Below are positions 55,289 to 63,783 of a stretch of 64,000 bases of DNA, one piece after another. The DNA comes from Aquabacterium sp. (lineage in GTDB: Bacteria; Pseudomonadota; Gammaproteobacteria; Burkholderiales; Burkholderiaceae_C). How positions within the stretch are numbered: position 1 is the first letter of the stretch; each line of letters starts with the position of its first letter. Location: NCBI RefSeq assembly GCF_016195855.1, contig NZ_JACPYU010000003.1:744001-808000 (forward strand), read 5' to 3'. The position numbers and the translations under genes are program-made. Below the pieces are notes generated by a model. It worked only from the letters and a program-made list of their open reading frames with translations, did no database searches and had not been told where the DNA came from.

Positions 55289-57724
55289 ATGCACGTTCGC
55301 CTTGCCCTGTTGCTGAGTGCGGCCTGTGTGACCGCACCTGCTTGGGCCCAAGGGCCCGAGCCCACACCCGCCGCCCTCGCCGCGCCACTCAAGCAGCCCC
55401 TGGCTGCGCGACTGGGCCCGGCCATTGGCGCCGCCGTGCGGGCCCAGATGGACGCGGGCAAGCTGCCCGGCGCCGTGGTGATCATCGGCAACGAAGACGG
55501 CGTGCAGTTCAGGCAGGCCTATGGCTGGCGTGCCCTGCAGCCCGAGCGCGAAGCCATGAGCACCGACACCGTGTTCGACCTCGCCTCACTGACCAAGGCC
55601 GTGGCCACCACCACCGCCGTGATGCAACTGGTCGAGCGCGGCAAGCTCAAGCTCGATGCCCCGGTGGCCCGCTACTGGCCGGCGTTTGCCGCCAACGGCA
55701 AGGACAAGATCACCGTGGCGGACCTGCTGGCGCACAGCTCCGGCCTGCGCCCGGACCTGGATGAGACACCGCCGTGGTCGGGCTACCAGGCCGGCCTGCA
55801 AAAGGTCATCGCCGAAAAGCCCAAGGCCCCGCCCGGCACGCGCATGGTCTACAGCGACATCAACTTCATCGTGCTGGGTGAGCTGGTGCAGCGCGTCAGC
55901 GGCCACAGCCTGCCGGACTACGCACAGCGCCACATCTTCCAGCCCCTGAGCATGAAGGACACGACCTTCGAGCCCCCCACCGACTGGCGCCCCCGCATCG
56001 CCCCCACCGAGATGCTGGGTGATGGCCGCATGCTGCGCGGCACCGTGCACGACCCCTTTGCGCGCCGCATGGGTGGCTGGGCCGGCCACGCGGGCCTGTT
56101 TGGCACCGCAGACGACCTGGCCCGCTTTGCCCACGCCATGCTGCATGTGGCCGCCGGTGACGCACAGGCCGACACCCAGCGCAAACAGCCGGCGCGCGCC
56201 TACCCCCTGCTGCGGGCCGACACAGTGCGGCGCATGATGCAGCCCCAGGCCCCGACGACGCAGCCCGATTGGCGCGGCCTGGGTTGGGCGCTGGACGCCC
56301 CCTTGAACGCCCAACGCGAGGCCCTGGCGCCACTGGGCATGATCGACCACACCGGCTACACCGGCACGGGCCTGTGGATCGATCTGTACAACCGGCAGTA
56401 CCTCATCATCCTCAGCAACCGCGTGCACCCGCGTGGCCTGGGTGATGCCCGCCCCTTGCGCCGCGAGATCCAGGCCTTGCTGGCCAGCCAGCGCCCCGCC
56501 ATCACCAGCGCGCAACTCGGCGATCGGTGGCCTCAACTGAGCGAGCCCCTTCAAAGCTGGGCCACACAAGCCCTGAGCAACCCTGGCCCCGCCGTGCAGA
56601 CTGGCATCGACGTGTTGCGGCAGCAGGCCTACCAGCCCCTGATGGGCCAGCGCCTGGGCCTGATCACCAACCTCTCGGCCATGGACGCCAAAGGCTGGCG
56701 CACCCTGGACCGCCTGCACACCGCACCGGGCCTGCAGTTGCGCAAGGTGTTCACGCCCGAACACGGCCTGAACCGCGATCAGGAAGGCCAGATCGCCACC
56801 AGCACGGACACCGCCACCGGCCTGCCGCTGATCAGCCTGTATGGCAAGCAGCTGCGCCCCACACCCGACATGCTCAAGGACCTCGACACCCTGGTGTTCG
56901 ACATGCAGGATGCCGGTGTGCGCTTCTACACCTATGTCTCCACCATGGGCGAGGCCATGCAGGCCGCAGCGCAAGCGGGCCTGAACTTCGTGGTGCTGGA
57001 CCGCCCCAACCCGCTGGGTGCCCAACGCGTGGCCGGCCCCGTGCTGGACGCCAACCTGCGCTCGTTCACGGCCTTTGCTGAATGGCCTGTGCAACACGGC
57101 ATGACCCTGGGCGAGCTGGCCGGCTGGCTGCGCGATGACATCCGCAGCCGCACCGGGCTGGAGGTCAAGCTCCGGGTCATCACCATGCAAGGCTACAAGC
57201 GCGACATGCGCTTCGATCAAACCGGCCTGGACTGGATACCGCCCTCCCCCAATCTGCGCACCCCGACCACCGCCCTGCTCTACCCCGGCGTCGCCTGGGT
57301 GGAAGGCGCCAACATCAGCGTAGGCCGCGGCACCGACCGGCCTTTCGAGTGGGTCGGCGCGCCCTGGCTGGACGCTGACAAGCTCACCCAGGTCTTGCAA
57401 GCCGATGCCCTGCCCGGCCTGGCCATCAGCCCCGCCGAATTCACGCCCACGAGCGGCCCCTACCAGGGCCAGCTTTGCCATGGCGTGCAATTCAAGATCA
57501 CCCAGCGTGAGGCCTTTGACGCGCAAAAGCTGGGCCTGAGCCTCACCCGCGCCTTCACCCAGCTGTCACCCGGCTTTCAGCTGGACAAGACCCTGGGCAT
57601 GATCGGGTCTCGCGATACCCTGGCCCGTTTGCGCCAAGGGCAGCCTGCCGAAGCGATCGAACAGAGCTGGCAAGACCGATTGCGTGATTTCATGACGCGC
57701 CGCGCGGGCTACCTGCTTTACTGA
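55289..57724 (+). CDS. Serine beta-lactamase-fold hydrolase fused to NamZ-type exo-muramidase (DUF1343)
   Basis: An 811-residue exported fusion. Signal MHVRLALLLSAACVTAPAWA. The first domain (~45-420) is a class C beta-lactamase-like fold: Ser100-Leu-Thr-Lys103, Tyr188-Ser-Asp190 and HTG near residue 353. The second (~435-811) is DUF1343/NamZ (PLMGQRLGLITNLSAMDAKG, FTPEHGLNRDQEG, FDMQDAGVRFYTYVSTMG, GVAWVEGANISVGRGTDRP). NamZ of B. subtilis is an exo-N-acetylmuramidase, and AmiE next to it is a beta-lactamase-fold amidase. Here both are one chain, so a two-step muropeptide degrader is inferred. It starts 4 bases after the previous stop. Confidence 0.9.
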   Translation: MHVRLALLLSAACVTAPAWAQGPEPTPAALAAPLKQPLAARLGPAIGAAVRAQMDAGKLPGAVVIIGNEDGVQFRQAYGWRALQPEREAMSTDTVFDLASLTKAVATTTAVMQLVERGKLKLDAPVARYWPAFAANGKDKITVADLLAHSSGLRPDLDETPPWSGYQAGLQKVIAEKPKAPPGTRMVYSDINFIVLGELVQRVSGHSLPDYAQRHIFQPLSMKDTTFEPPTDWRPRIAPTEMLGDGRMLRGTVHDPFARRMGGWAGHAGLFGTADDLARFAHAMLHVAAGDAQADTQRKQPARAYPLLRADTVRRMMQPQAPTTQPDWRGLGWALDAPLNAQREALAPLGMIDHTGYTGTGLWIDLYNRQYLIILSNRVHPRGLGDARPLRREIQALLASQRPAITSAQLGDRWPQLSEPLQSWATQALSNPGPAVQTGIDVLRQQAYQPLMGQRLGLITNLSAMDAKGWRTLDRLHTAPGLQLRKVFTPEHGLNRDQEGQIATSTDTATGLPLISLYGKQLRPTPDMLKDLDTLVFDMQDAGVRFYTYVSTMGEAMQAAAQAGLNFVVLDRPNPLGAQRVAGPVLDANLRSFTAFAEWPVQHGMTLGELAGWLRDDIRSRTGLEVKLRVITMQGYKRDMRFDQTGLDWIPPSPNLRTPTTALLYPGVAWVEGANISVGRGTDRPFEWVGAPWLDADKLTQVLQADALPGLAISPAEFTPTSGPYQGQLCHGVQFKITQREAFDAQKLGLSLTRAFTQLSPGFQLDKTLGMIGSRDTLARLRQGQPAEAIEQSWQDRLRDFMTRRAGYLLY

Positions 57725-57754
57725 TCCCGCCGCTTCGCTTAAGGTGAGGAGGAG

Positions 57755-60700
57755 ATGACGCCAGACCCTCGCCCCTTCCAGATGCTCGGGCAAGCCTTGC
57801 GCGCCCCACACAGCCCGCTGCGTGACGCCATTGACCGCGCCACACGCAGCGATGAGTCCGTCTGTGTGCAAGCCTTGCTGGCAGACGCCTCGCTGACACC
57901 TGAACAGGCCAGCGCCGCCCGCACCCTCGCCCTGGACCTGGCCACGCGCCTGCGGCAACGCCAGGCAGGCGCAGGCCGGGAAGGCCTGGTGCAGGCGCTC
58001 ATGCAGGAGTTCTCGCTGTCCTCGCATGAAGGCGTGGCCCTGATGTGCCTGGCCGAAGCCCTGCTGCGCATCCCGGATCAGGCCACACGCGACGCCCTCA
58101 TCCGCGACAAGGTGCAGGGCACCAACTGGGCAGCCCACCTGGGGAACAGCCCGTCCCTGTTCGTCAACGCCACCACCTGGGGGCTGATGCTGACCGGCAA
58201 GCTGGTGAGCACCCATGGCGAGACCGGCTTGCGTGCCGCACTCAAGCGCGTGGCCATCAAGGGCGGCGAGCCCCTGATCCGCAAAAGCGTGGACGTGGCC
58301 ATGCGCCTGATGGGCGAGCAGTTCGTGATCGGCGAGACCATCGAGCAAGCCCTGCGCAACGTCCGCAAGCAAGAGGCCAAAGGCTTTCGCCACTCCTACG
58401 ACATGCTGGGCGAAGCGGCCCTCACCGAGGAGGACGCCCAACGCTACATGCAAGCCTACGAGGCGGCCATCCATGCCATGGCGCAAGACACCCAAGGCCG
58501 CCACCTCTATGAGAACCCGGGCATCTCGATCAAGTTGTCCGCCCTGCACCCACGCTACAGCCGTTCGCAATATGCACGGGTGATGGACGAGCTCTACCCG
58601 CGCCTGCTGCAGTTGAGCACCCTGGCCTGCCACTACCACATCGGCCTCAACATCGACGCCGAAGAGTCCGAGCGCCTGTCCTTGTCCCTGGACCTGATCG
58701 AGCGCCTGTGCCACGAGCCGGCCCTGCAAGGCTGGGATGGCATCGGCTTCGTGGTGCAGGCCTACCAGAAGCGCGCGCCCTTCGTCGTCGACTTCCTCAT
58801 CGACCTGGCGCACCGCAGCGGCCATCGCCTGATGGTCAGGCTGGTCAAGGGCGCCTACTGGGACAGCGAGATCAAACGGGCCCAGGTCGAAGGGCAGGTG
58901 GACTACCCTGTCTACACGCGCAAGGCCCACACCGATCTGGCCTACCTGGCCTGCGCACGCAAGCTGCTGGCCGCACCGGCCGAGGTCTATCCGCAGTTCG
59001 CCACCCACAACGCCCACACACTCGCTGCCGTGCACGAGCTGGCGGGCCCGGCGTTTCAACCAGGCCAGTACGAGTTCCAGTGCCTGCATGGCATGGGCGA
59101 GCCTTTGTACGAGATGGTGGTGAACCCGCCTGGTCAGGGCGGGTTGGGACGCCCTTGCCGCATCTACGCCCCCGTGGGCACCCATGAAACGCTGCTGGCC
59201 TACCTCGTGCGGCGCCTGCTTGAGAACGGCGCGAACAGCTCCTTCGTCAACCGCGTGGCCGACGAGCGCATCGATCTGGAGGCGCTGCTTGAAGCCCCTG
59301 CCACCAGCGTGCTGCGCAACGCAGAAGCCGAAGGGGTGATCGGCGCACCACACCCCGCCATCCCTCTCCCCGAAGACCTGTATGGGCAGGCGCGCCCCAA
59401 CAGCCTGGGGCTGGACCTGAACCATGAAGCCACCTTGATCCAGCTGCATGCGGACGTGACGCGTGAGGCCTTGCCGCACATCGAGGTGCAGCCCATCGTA
59501 GCCCACCCCTTGTCGACGCACGATGCCGTGTGGCACACGGTGCGCAACCCGGCAGAGCGCCGCGACACCATGGGCCGTGTGCGCTGGGCCAACCTGAACG
59601 ATGTGGACCAGGCCGTGATGGCCAGCGCAGCCTGTGCGCCGGCCTGGCAGCGCCGCCCGGTGGCCGAACGCGCCGACGTGCTTGATCAGGCCGCCGACCT
59701 GATGGCCCAGCGTGTGCCCATGCTGCTCAACCTGCTGGTGCGTGAAGCAGGCAAGACCTTGCCCAATGCCGTGAGCGAGGTCCGCGAGGCCCTGGACTTC
59801 CTGCGCTACAACGCGGCCCAGGCTCGCCAGGACCTGCACGATGGCCATCACCAGCCCCTGGGCCCGGTGGTGTGCATCAGCCCCTGGAACTTCCCGCTGG
59901 CCATCTTCACCGGCCAGATCGCGGCCGCCCTGGCAGCTGGCAACACCGTGCTGGCCAAGCCCGCCGAGCAGACACCGCTGATTGCCGCACAGGCCGTGCG
60001 CATCCTGCATGAAGCCGGCATCCCGCCTGCCGCGCTGCAGATGCTGCCCGGTGCCGGTGAAACCATCGGCGCCGCCCTCGTGACCCATGCAGCGATCCGT
60101 GGCGTGATGTTCACCGGCTCCACCAAGGTGGCCAGGTGGCTGCAAGCGCAACTGGCCACGCGCGTCAACGAGCGAGGGCAGCCCTTGCCCCTGGTCGCCG
60201 AGACCGGTGGCCAGAACGCGATGATCGTGGATTCATCGGCCTTGCCCGAGCAGGTGGTGAGTGACGTGCTTGCCTCGGCCTTTGACAGCGCCGGCCAGCG
60301 CTGCTCGGCCTTGCGCGTGCTGTGCCTGCAAGAAGACATCGCCGACCGCGTGCTGCACATGCTGCGCGGCGCGATGAGCGAGTTGCAACTGGGCCTGACT
60401 GATCGCCTGCATACCGACGTGGGGCCGGTGATCGACCAGGACGCACTGGAGTCGCTCGAGCTGCATGTGGCGGCCATGCGGGCCTGCGACCGCGACGTCT
60501 TCCAGCCGGACACGGCCCTGGCTGCGGTACGTGACAACGGATCGGGTTGCTTCGCGGCCCCCACCCTGATCGAGATCACGAGCCTCCAGGAGCTGGTCCA
60601 GGAGGTGTTCGGCCCGGTGCTGCATGTGCTGCGCTACCAGCGCGATGCACTCGGCACCTTGCTCGACCAACTGCATGCCACGGGCTACGGCCTGACCATG

Positions 60701-61519
60701 GGCGTGCACAGCCGCATCGACGAAACCATCGACTTCATCACCGAGCGGGCACGCATCGGCAACATCTATGTGAACCGCAACATGATCGGCGCCACAGTGG
60801 GGGTACAGCCCTTTGGTGGCGAGGGCCTGTCGGGCACCGGACCCAAAGCGGGCGGGCCGCTCTACCTGCACAGGCTGCTGCACACGCAAGCCGACACCAG
60901 CTTGCGCGCCCACAGCCTGCTGAGCATGGCCTGCCAGCGCCCCTCAGACGAGGCCCTGATCCCCTTGCAAAGCCTGAGCGACTGGCTTGGCACCCAAACC
61001 GTGCCCCATGCCCACGCGCTCCAGCTGGAAGCGGCGCACCTGATGCAGGTCAGCCCGCTCGGGTTCGACGGCGAGCTGCCCGGCCCCACCGGCGAGCGCA
61101 ACCGCTACCGCCTGCTGCCCAAGGGCCCCGTGCTGTGCCTGGCCAACGCCGCGTCGGACCTGCTCTACCAACTGTGCACCGTGCTGGCTGCGGGTGCGCA
61201 GGCCGTGTGGATGGACCACCCCTCCAGGCGGCCGCTGCTGCTGCAACTGCCCCCCGAGGTGCGCGAGCGCATCACCCTGGTCCGCGACATGGGCGATGCC
61301 GATTGGGATGCTGTGCTGATGCACGCCGAGCGCACCGACATCATCGAGATGGCCGAGTACCTCAGCGAACGGCCCGGCGCCATCCTGCCTTTGCTGGCCT
61401 TGCCACCGGGCTGGCATCAAGCCGGTGGCCTGAGCCTCTGGCGCTTGCTGCGCGAGCAGAGCGTGTCCATCAACACGGCGGCGGCGGGCGGCAACGCCAG
61501 CTTGATGACACTGGGCTGA
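57755..61519 (+). CDS. putA: Bifunctional proline dehydrogenase / P5C dehydrogenase PutA
   Basis: A 1254-residue flavoprotein converting proline to glutamate. The N-terminal ~500 residues are the PRODH barrel (GNSPSLFVNATTWGLMLTGK, DMLGEAALTEEDAQRY, PGISIKLSALHPRYS, GAYWDSEIKRAQVEG). The P5C dehydrogenase follows with Cys850 (AGQRCSALRV) and VAETGGQNAMIVDSS. About 200 further residues form the extra C-terminal domain of longer PutA proteins. There is no ribbon-helix-helix domain at the N-terminus, so it is probably enzymatic only and not its own repressor. GGAGGAG lies 5 bases before the ATG. It is tail-to-tail with the SDR gene, one base apart. Confidence 0.96.
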   Translation: MTPDPRPFQMLGQALRAPHSPLRDAIDRATRSDESVCVQALLADASLTPEQASAARTLALDLATRLRQRQAGAGREGLVQALMQEFSLSSHEGVALMCLAEALLRIPDQATRDALIRDKVQGTNWAAHLGNSPSLFVNATTWGLMLTGKLVSTHGETGLRAALKRVAIKGGEPLIRKSVDVAMRLMGEQFVIGETIEQALRNVRKQEAKGFRHSYDMLGEAALTEEDAQRYMQAYEAAIHAMAQDTQGRHLYENPGISIKLSALHPRYSRSQYARVMDELYPRLLQLSTLACHYHIGLNIDAEESERLSLSLDLIERLCHEPALQGWDGIGFVVQAYQKRAPFVVDFLIDLAHRSGHRLMVRLVKGAYWDSEIKRAQVEGQVDYPVYTRKAHTDLAYLACARKLLAAPAEVYPQFATHNAHTLAAVHELAGPAFQPGQYEFQCLHGMGEPLYEMVVNPPGQGGLGRPCRIYAPVGTHETLLAYLVRRLLENGANSSFVNRVADERIDLEALLEAPATSVLRNAEAEGVIGAPHPAIPLPEDLYGQARPNSLGLDLNHEATLIQLHADVTREALPHIEVQPIVAHPLSTHDAVWHTVRNPAERRDTMGRVRWANLNDVDQAVMASAACAPAWQRRPVAERADVLDQAADLMAQRVPMLLNLLVREAGKTLPNAVSEVREALDFLRYNAAQARQDLHDGHHQPLGPVVCISPWNFPLAIFTGQIAAALAAGNTVLAKPAEQTPLIAAQAVRILHEAGIPPAALQMLPGAGETIGAALVTHAAIRGVMFTGSTKVARWLQAQLATRVNERGQPLPLVAETGGQNAMIVDSSALPEQVVSDVLASAFDSAGQRCSALRVLCLQEDIADRVLHMLRGAMSELQLGLTDRLHTDVGPVIDQDALESLELHVAAMRACDRDVFQPDTALAAVRDNGSGCFAAPTLIEITSLQELVQEVFGPVLHVLRYQRDALGTLLDQLHATGYGLTMGVHSRIDETIDFITERARIGNIYVNRNMIGATVGVQPFGGEGLSGTGPKAGGPLYLHRLLHTQADTSLRAHSLLSMACQRPSDEALIPLQSLSDWLGTQTVPHAHALQLEAAHLMQVSPLGFDGELPGPTGERNRYRLLPKGPVLCLANAASDLLYQLCTVLAAGAQAVWMDHPSRRPLLLQLPPEVRERITLVRDMGDADWDAVLMHAERTDIIEMAEYLSERPGAILPLLALPPGWHQAGGLSLWRLLREQSVSINTAAAGGNASLMTLG

Positions 61520-61520
61520 A

Positions 61521-62273
61521 TCAGACCTGGCTCAGGCCACCGTCCACCACCAGCTCGGCCCCCACCACGAAGGCCGCGTCACCGGATGCCAGAAAGAGCA
61601 CGGCCTTGGCGATGTCCTCGGGCTGCCCCAGGCGGCCCAGCGGGATGCGCGGGATCAAGCTGTTGGCCGCTGCCTCGGCCTGCTCGGCCGGCACCCCATT
61701 GCGCCCGAAGATGGGCGTGAGCGTGGGGCCGGGGCTCACGGCATTGACGCGGATGCCCTGTGGCGCCAGCTCGGCCGTGGCCGTGCGCACCAGCGCCCGC
61801 AAACCGGCCTTGGCAGCCGAGTACGCCCCCAGGCCGGGCCAGCCCCGTTCATTGGCCACCGAGGTGTTGAGCACGATGGACGCTCCCGGCGCCAGATGCG
61901 GGATCAAGGCCCGCATCGCCAGCCAGGGCCCTTTGAGGTCCACGTCCAGCACCTCGTCGAAATCTGCCTCGCTGGCCTGCGCCAGGCTGCCACCACGCAA
62001 CACACCGGCATTGAGGAACGCGACATCGATCGGGCCCAGCTCTGACCGCATAACCTGCACCAAGGCCTTGATATCGGCATCGGATCGGGCATCAGACACC
62101 CTGGCCCACACCAGGCCGGGCAAGGCCGCCCGTGCCTGCGCCACCGACGCTTCGCTGCTGCCCGTCACCACCACGCGCGCGCCCTCTTCCATGAACAGCC
62201 GCGCGGTGGCCAGGCCGATGCCGCTGGTGCCACCCGTGACCAATGCGACCTTGCCAGACAGTTTCCCACTCAT
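61521..62273 (-). CDS. Short-chain dehydrogenase/reductase (SDR)
   Basis: A 250-residue classical SDR: KVALVTGGTSGIGLATARLF (TGxxxGIG), FLNAGVLRGG, the Ser-Tyr-Lys triad in VLNTSVANERGWPGLGAYSAAK, and the C-terminal VVGAELVVDGGLSQV. NAD(P) specificity and substrate unknown. It lies downstream of its probable TetR regulator, with a perfect palindromic operator before its ATG. Confidence 0.94.
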   Translation of the reverse strand: MSGKLSGKVALVTGGTSGIGLATARLFMEEGARVVVTGSSEASVAQARAALPGLVWARVSDARSDADIKALVQVMRSELGPIDVAFLNAGVLRGGSLAQASEADFDEVLDVDLKGPWLAMRALIPHLAPGASIVLNTSVANERGWPGLGAYSAAKAGLRALVRTATAELAPQGIRVNAVSPGPTLTPIFGRNGVPAEQAEAAANSLIPRIPLGRLGQPEDIAKAVLFLASGDAAFVVGAELVVDGGLSQV

Positions 62274-62286
62274 GATTCATCCTTTA

Positions 62287-62302
62287 TTGACTGATCAGTC
62301 AA
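62287..62302. promoter_or_regulatory. TetR operator upstream of the SDR gene
   Basis: A perfect 16-bp palindrome, TTGACTGATCAGTCAA, 14 bases before the SDR start. A near-copy (14 of 16) lies upstream of the tetR gene at 62954-62969, so the same protein likely controls both. Confidence 0.85.
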
Positions 62303-62347
62303 AATTAAAGTAAAAAAAGACCGCCTGCTGGCGATCACCTCGCTACC

Positions 62348-62932
62348 TCACTTCAACAGCGCTTTGGCCGACGTCACCACATTGCGGACCACGGCAGGGT
62401 CAGACCGCACACGGGCCAGCACGGCCAGGCCTTGGGCCATGGCCAACAGAGACTGCGCCGTCACCTTGGGGTTCAGGCCACGGGGGACTTCACCCGCCTG
62501 CCGGGCCCGCTTGAGCGCCCGCTCCAGCGCGGCCTCCATCAACTCGAACTTGCGCTGCAGCACTTGCGCCATGAGCTCGTCACGACGGCCCATCTCCGCC
62601 ACGCTGTTGCCGATCAGGCAGCCGGAGAAGTCAGGCGCCAGGGCCACCGTCTCCCAGCCTTGCAAGACGCTCAGCACGTTGTGCAAGCCCGAACCGGGCG
62701 CGTCCAGCACCGCCACGAAGCCCGGCTCGATCACCGTCTTGAAGTAATGGTCCACCGCCGCCAGGAACAAGGCGCGCTTGTCCCCAAAGGCGGCATACAG
62801 GCTCTGGCGCCCCAGCCCCGTTTCGGCCTCCAGCTGGCTCAAGCCTGTGGCGTCATAGCCATGCCGCCAGAAGGTCAGCATGGCTTTGCTCAGGACTTCT
62901 TCGGGATCGAAACTGCGTGGTCTGCCGCTCAT
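62348..62932 (-). CDS. TetR/AcrR-family regulator
   Basis: About 194 residues, MSGRPRSFDPEEVLSKAMLT. The HTH is FDATGLSQLEAETGLGRQSL-like (the sequence reads YDATGLSQLEAETGLGRQSL then YAAFGDKRALF), matching the AcuR/YxaF-like subgroup with FWRHGYDATG. The C-terminal half is helical. The ATG at 62932 is preferred over 62944 by family length. It is followed by the SDR gene on the same strand, with a palindrome in each promoter. Confidence 0.93.
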   Translation of the reverse strand: MSGRPRSFDPEEVLSKAMLTFWRHGYDATGLSQLEAETGLGRQSLYAAFGDKRALFLAAVDHYFKTVIEPGFVAVLDAPGSGLHNVLSVLQGWETVALAPDFSGCLIGNSVAEMGRRDELMAQVLQRKFELMEAALERALKRARQAGEVPRGLNPKVTAQSLLAMAQGLAVLARVRSDPAVVRNVVTSAKALLK

Positions 62933-62953
62933 GCAGGCCATCATAGGCCATTT

Positions 62954-62969
62954 TTGAATGACCAGTCAA
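62954..62969. promoter_or_regulatory. TetR autoregulatory operator
   Basis: TTGAATGACCAGTCAA; its reverse complement TTGACTGGTCATTCAA matches the palindrome at 62287-62302 in 14 of 16 positions. It is located 21 bases upstream of the tetR ATG. Confidence 0.75.
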
Positions 62970-62988
62970 CAATGAGATTTCAAAGACC

Positions 62989-63783
62989 TCAACGGCGCGC
63001 CTTGGCGTCAAACCGCACACGCAACTCGCCCAGCTCGCCGTAACGCAGCGTGATGTCCTGGCCCACGGGCAAAGGAAACGTGCCGGCGTAAGAGCCTGTG
63101 ATCACGGCCTGCCCGGCCTGGAGCCCGATGCCTTGCTCGCGCAGGTATTCAACCAGCCAGTACAGCGGCAGACGAGGCAGCGGGTCAGGATGCTGGCCGG
63201 CGCGCACCTGCTCGGGCGAGCCCTCGACCTTGATCGCGATGGGCATGACATTGGTGAGGCTGGCTTGCTCGCCATCCACGGCCGGGCCGATGAACAGGCC
63301 CTGGTTCACCAGGCCATCGGCGAGCTTGTCGGCAAAGCTGAGGGCGCTTGCGTCGCTGTAGCGGCTGTCGATCAGCTCCAGCGCCAGGTGGGTGGCGGCG
63401 ATGGCGTCGTCCACCTCGTCGGGGGCATAGGGCTGCACGCGTGCGGGCAGGTCCCGGCCCAGCACGAAGGCCAGTTCAGGTTCGACGCGCACCGCACCGC
63501 CATGGGCCCAGACGGGGCAAGGCCGCTCACTGGCACGGTGCACGGTGCGGGTGTAGATGGGCGCCACCACCAGCTTGTCCGGCCCGGGCGTGCCGCACTT
63601 CCAGCCCGCCACGGTGTCGCCCATCAGGGGCATGGTGGCCAGCTGGATGCGCATGGCCTCATCCAGGGTTTGCGGGCGAAGCGGGTCAGGCAGACAAGGC
63701 CCTTGCTGACCATGAAGACGCCGCTGGGCCAGGATGGCGGCAGCGGCTTGTGCTTGAGGTGTGGTGGCGGTCATGTGCTGCAT
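62989..63783 (-). CDS. 2-oxo-hydratase / fumarylacetoacetate-hydrolase family enzyme
   Basis: About 264 residues, MQHMTATTPQAQAAAAILAQ, resembling 2-oxopent-4-dienoate (4-pentenoate) hydratases of the FAH superfamily. RLHGQQGPCLPDPLRPQTLD, GDTVAGWKCGTPGPDKLVVA, RVEPELAFVLGRDLP (metal-binding E-x-E) and ITGSYAGTFPLPVGQDITLR are present. Such enzymes act in meta-cleavage degradation of aromatics, but no other degradation gene is adjacent, so the substrate is open. ATG 63783 with GAGG upstream is chosen; the longer upstream reading is Arg/Pro-rich and not conserved. Confidence 0.82.
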   Translation of the reverse strand: MQHMTATTPQAQAAAAILAQRRLHGQQGPCLPDPLRPQTLDEAMRIQLATMPLMGDTVAGWKCGTPGPDKLVVAPIYTRTVHRASERPCPVWAHGGAVRVEPELAFVLGRDLPARVQPYAPDEVDDAIAATHLALELIDSRYSDASALSFADKLADGLVNQGLFIGPAVDGEQASLTNVMPIAIKVEGSPEQVRAGQHPDPLPRLPLYWLVEYLREQGIGLQAGQAVITGSYAGTFPLPVGQDITLRYGELGELRVRFDAKARR

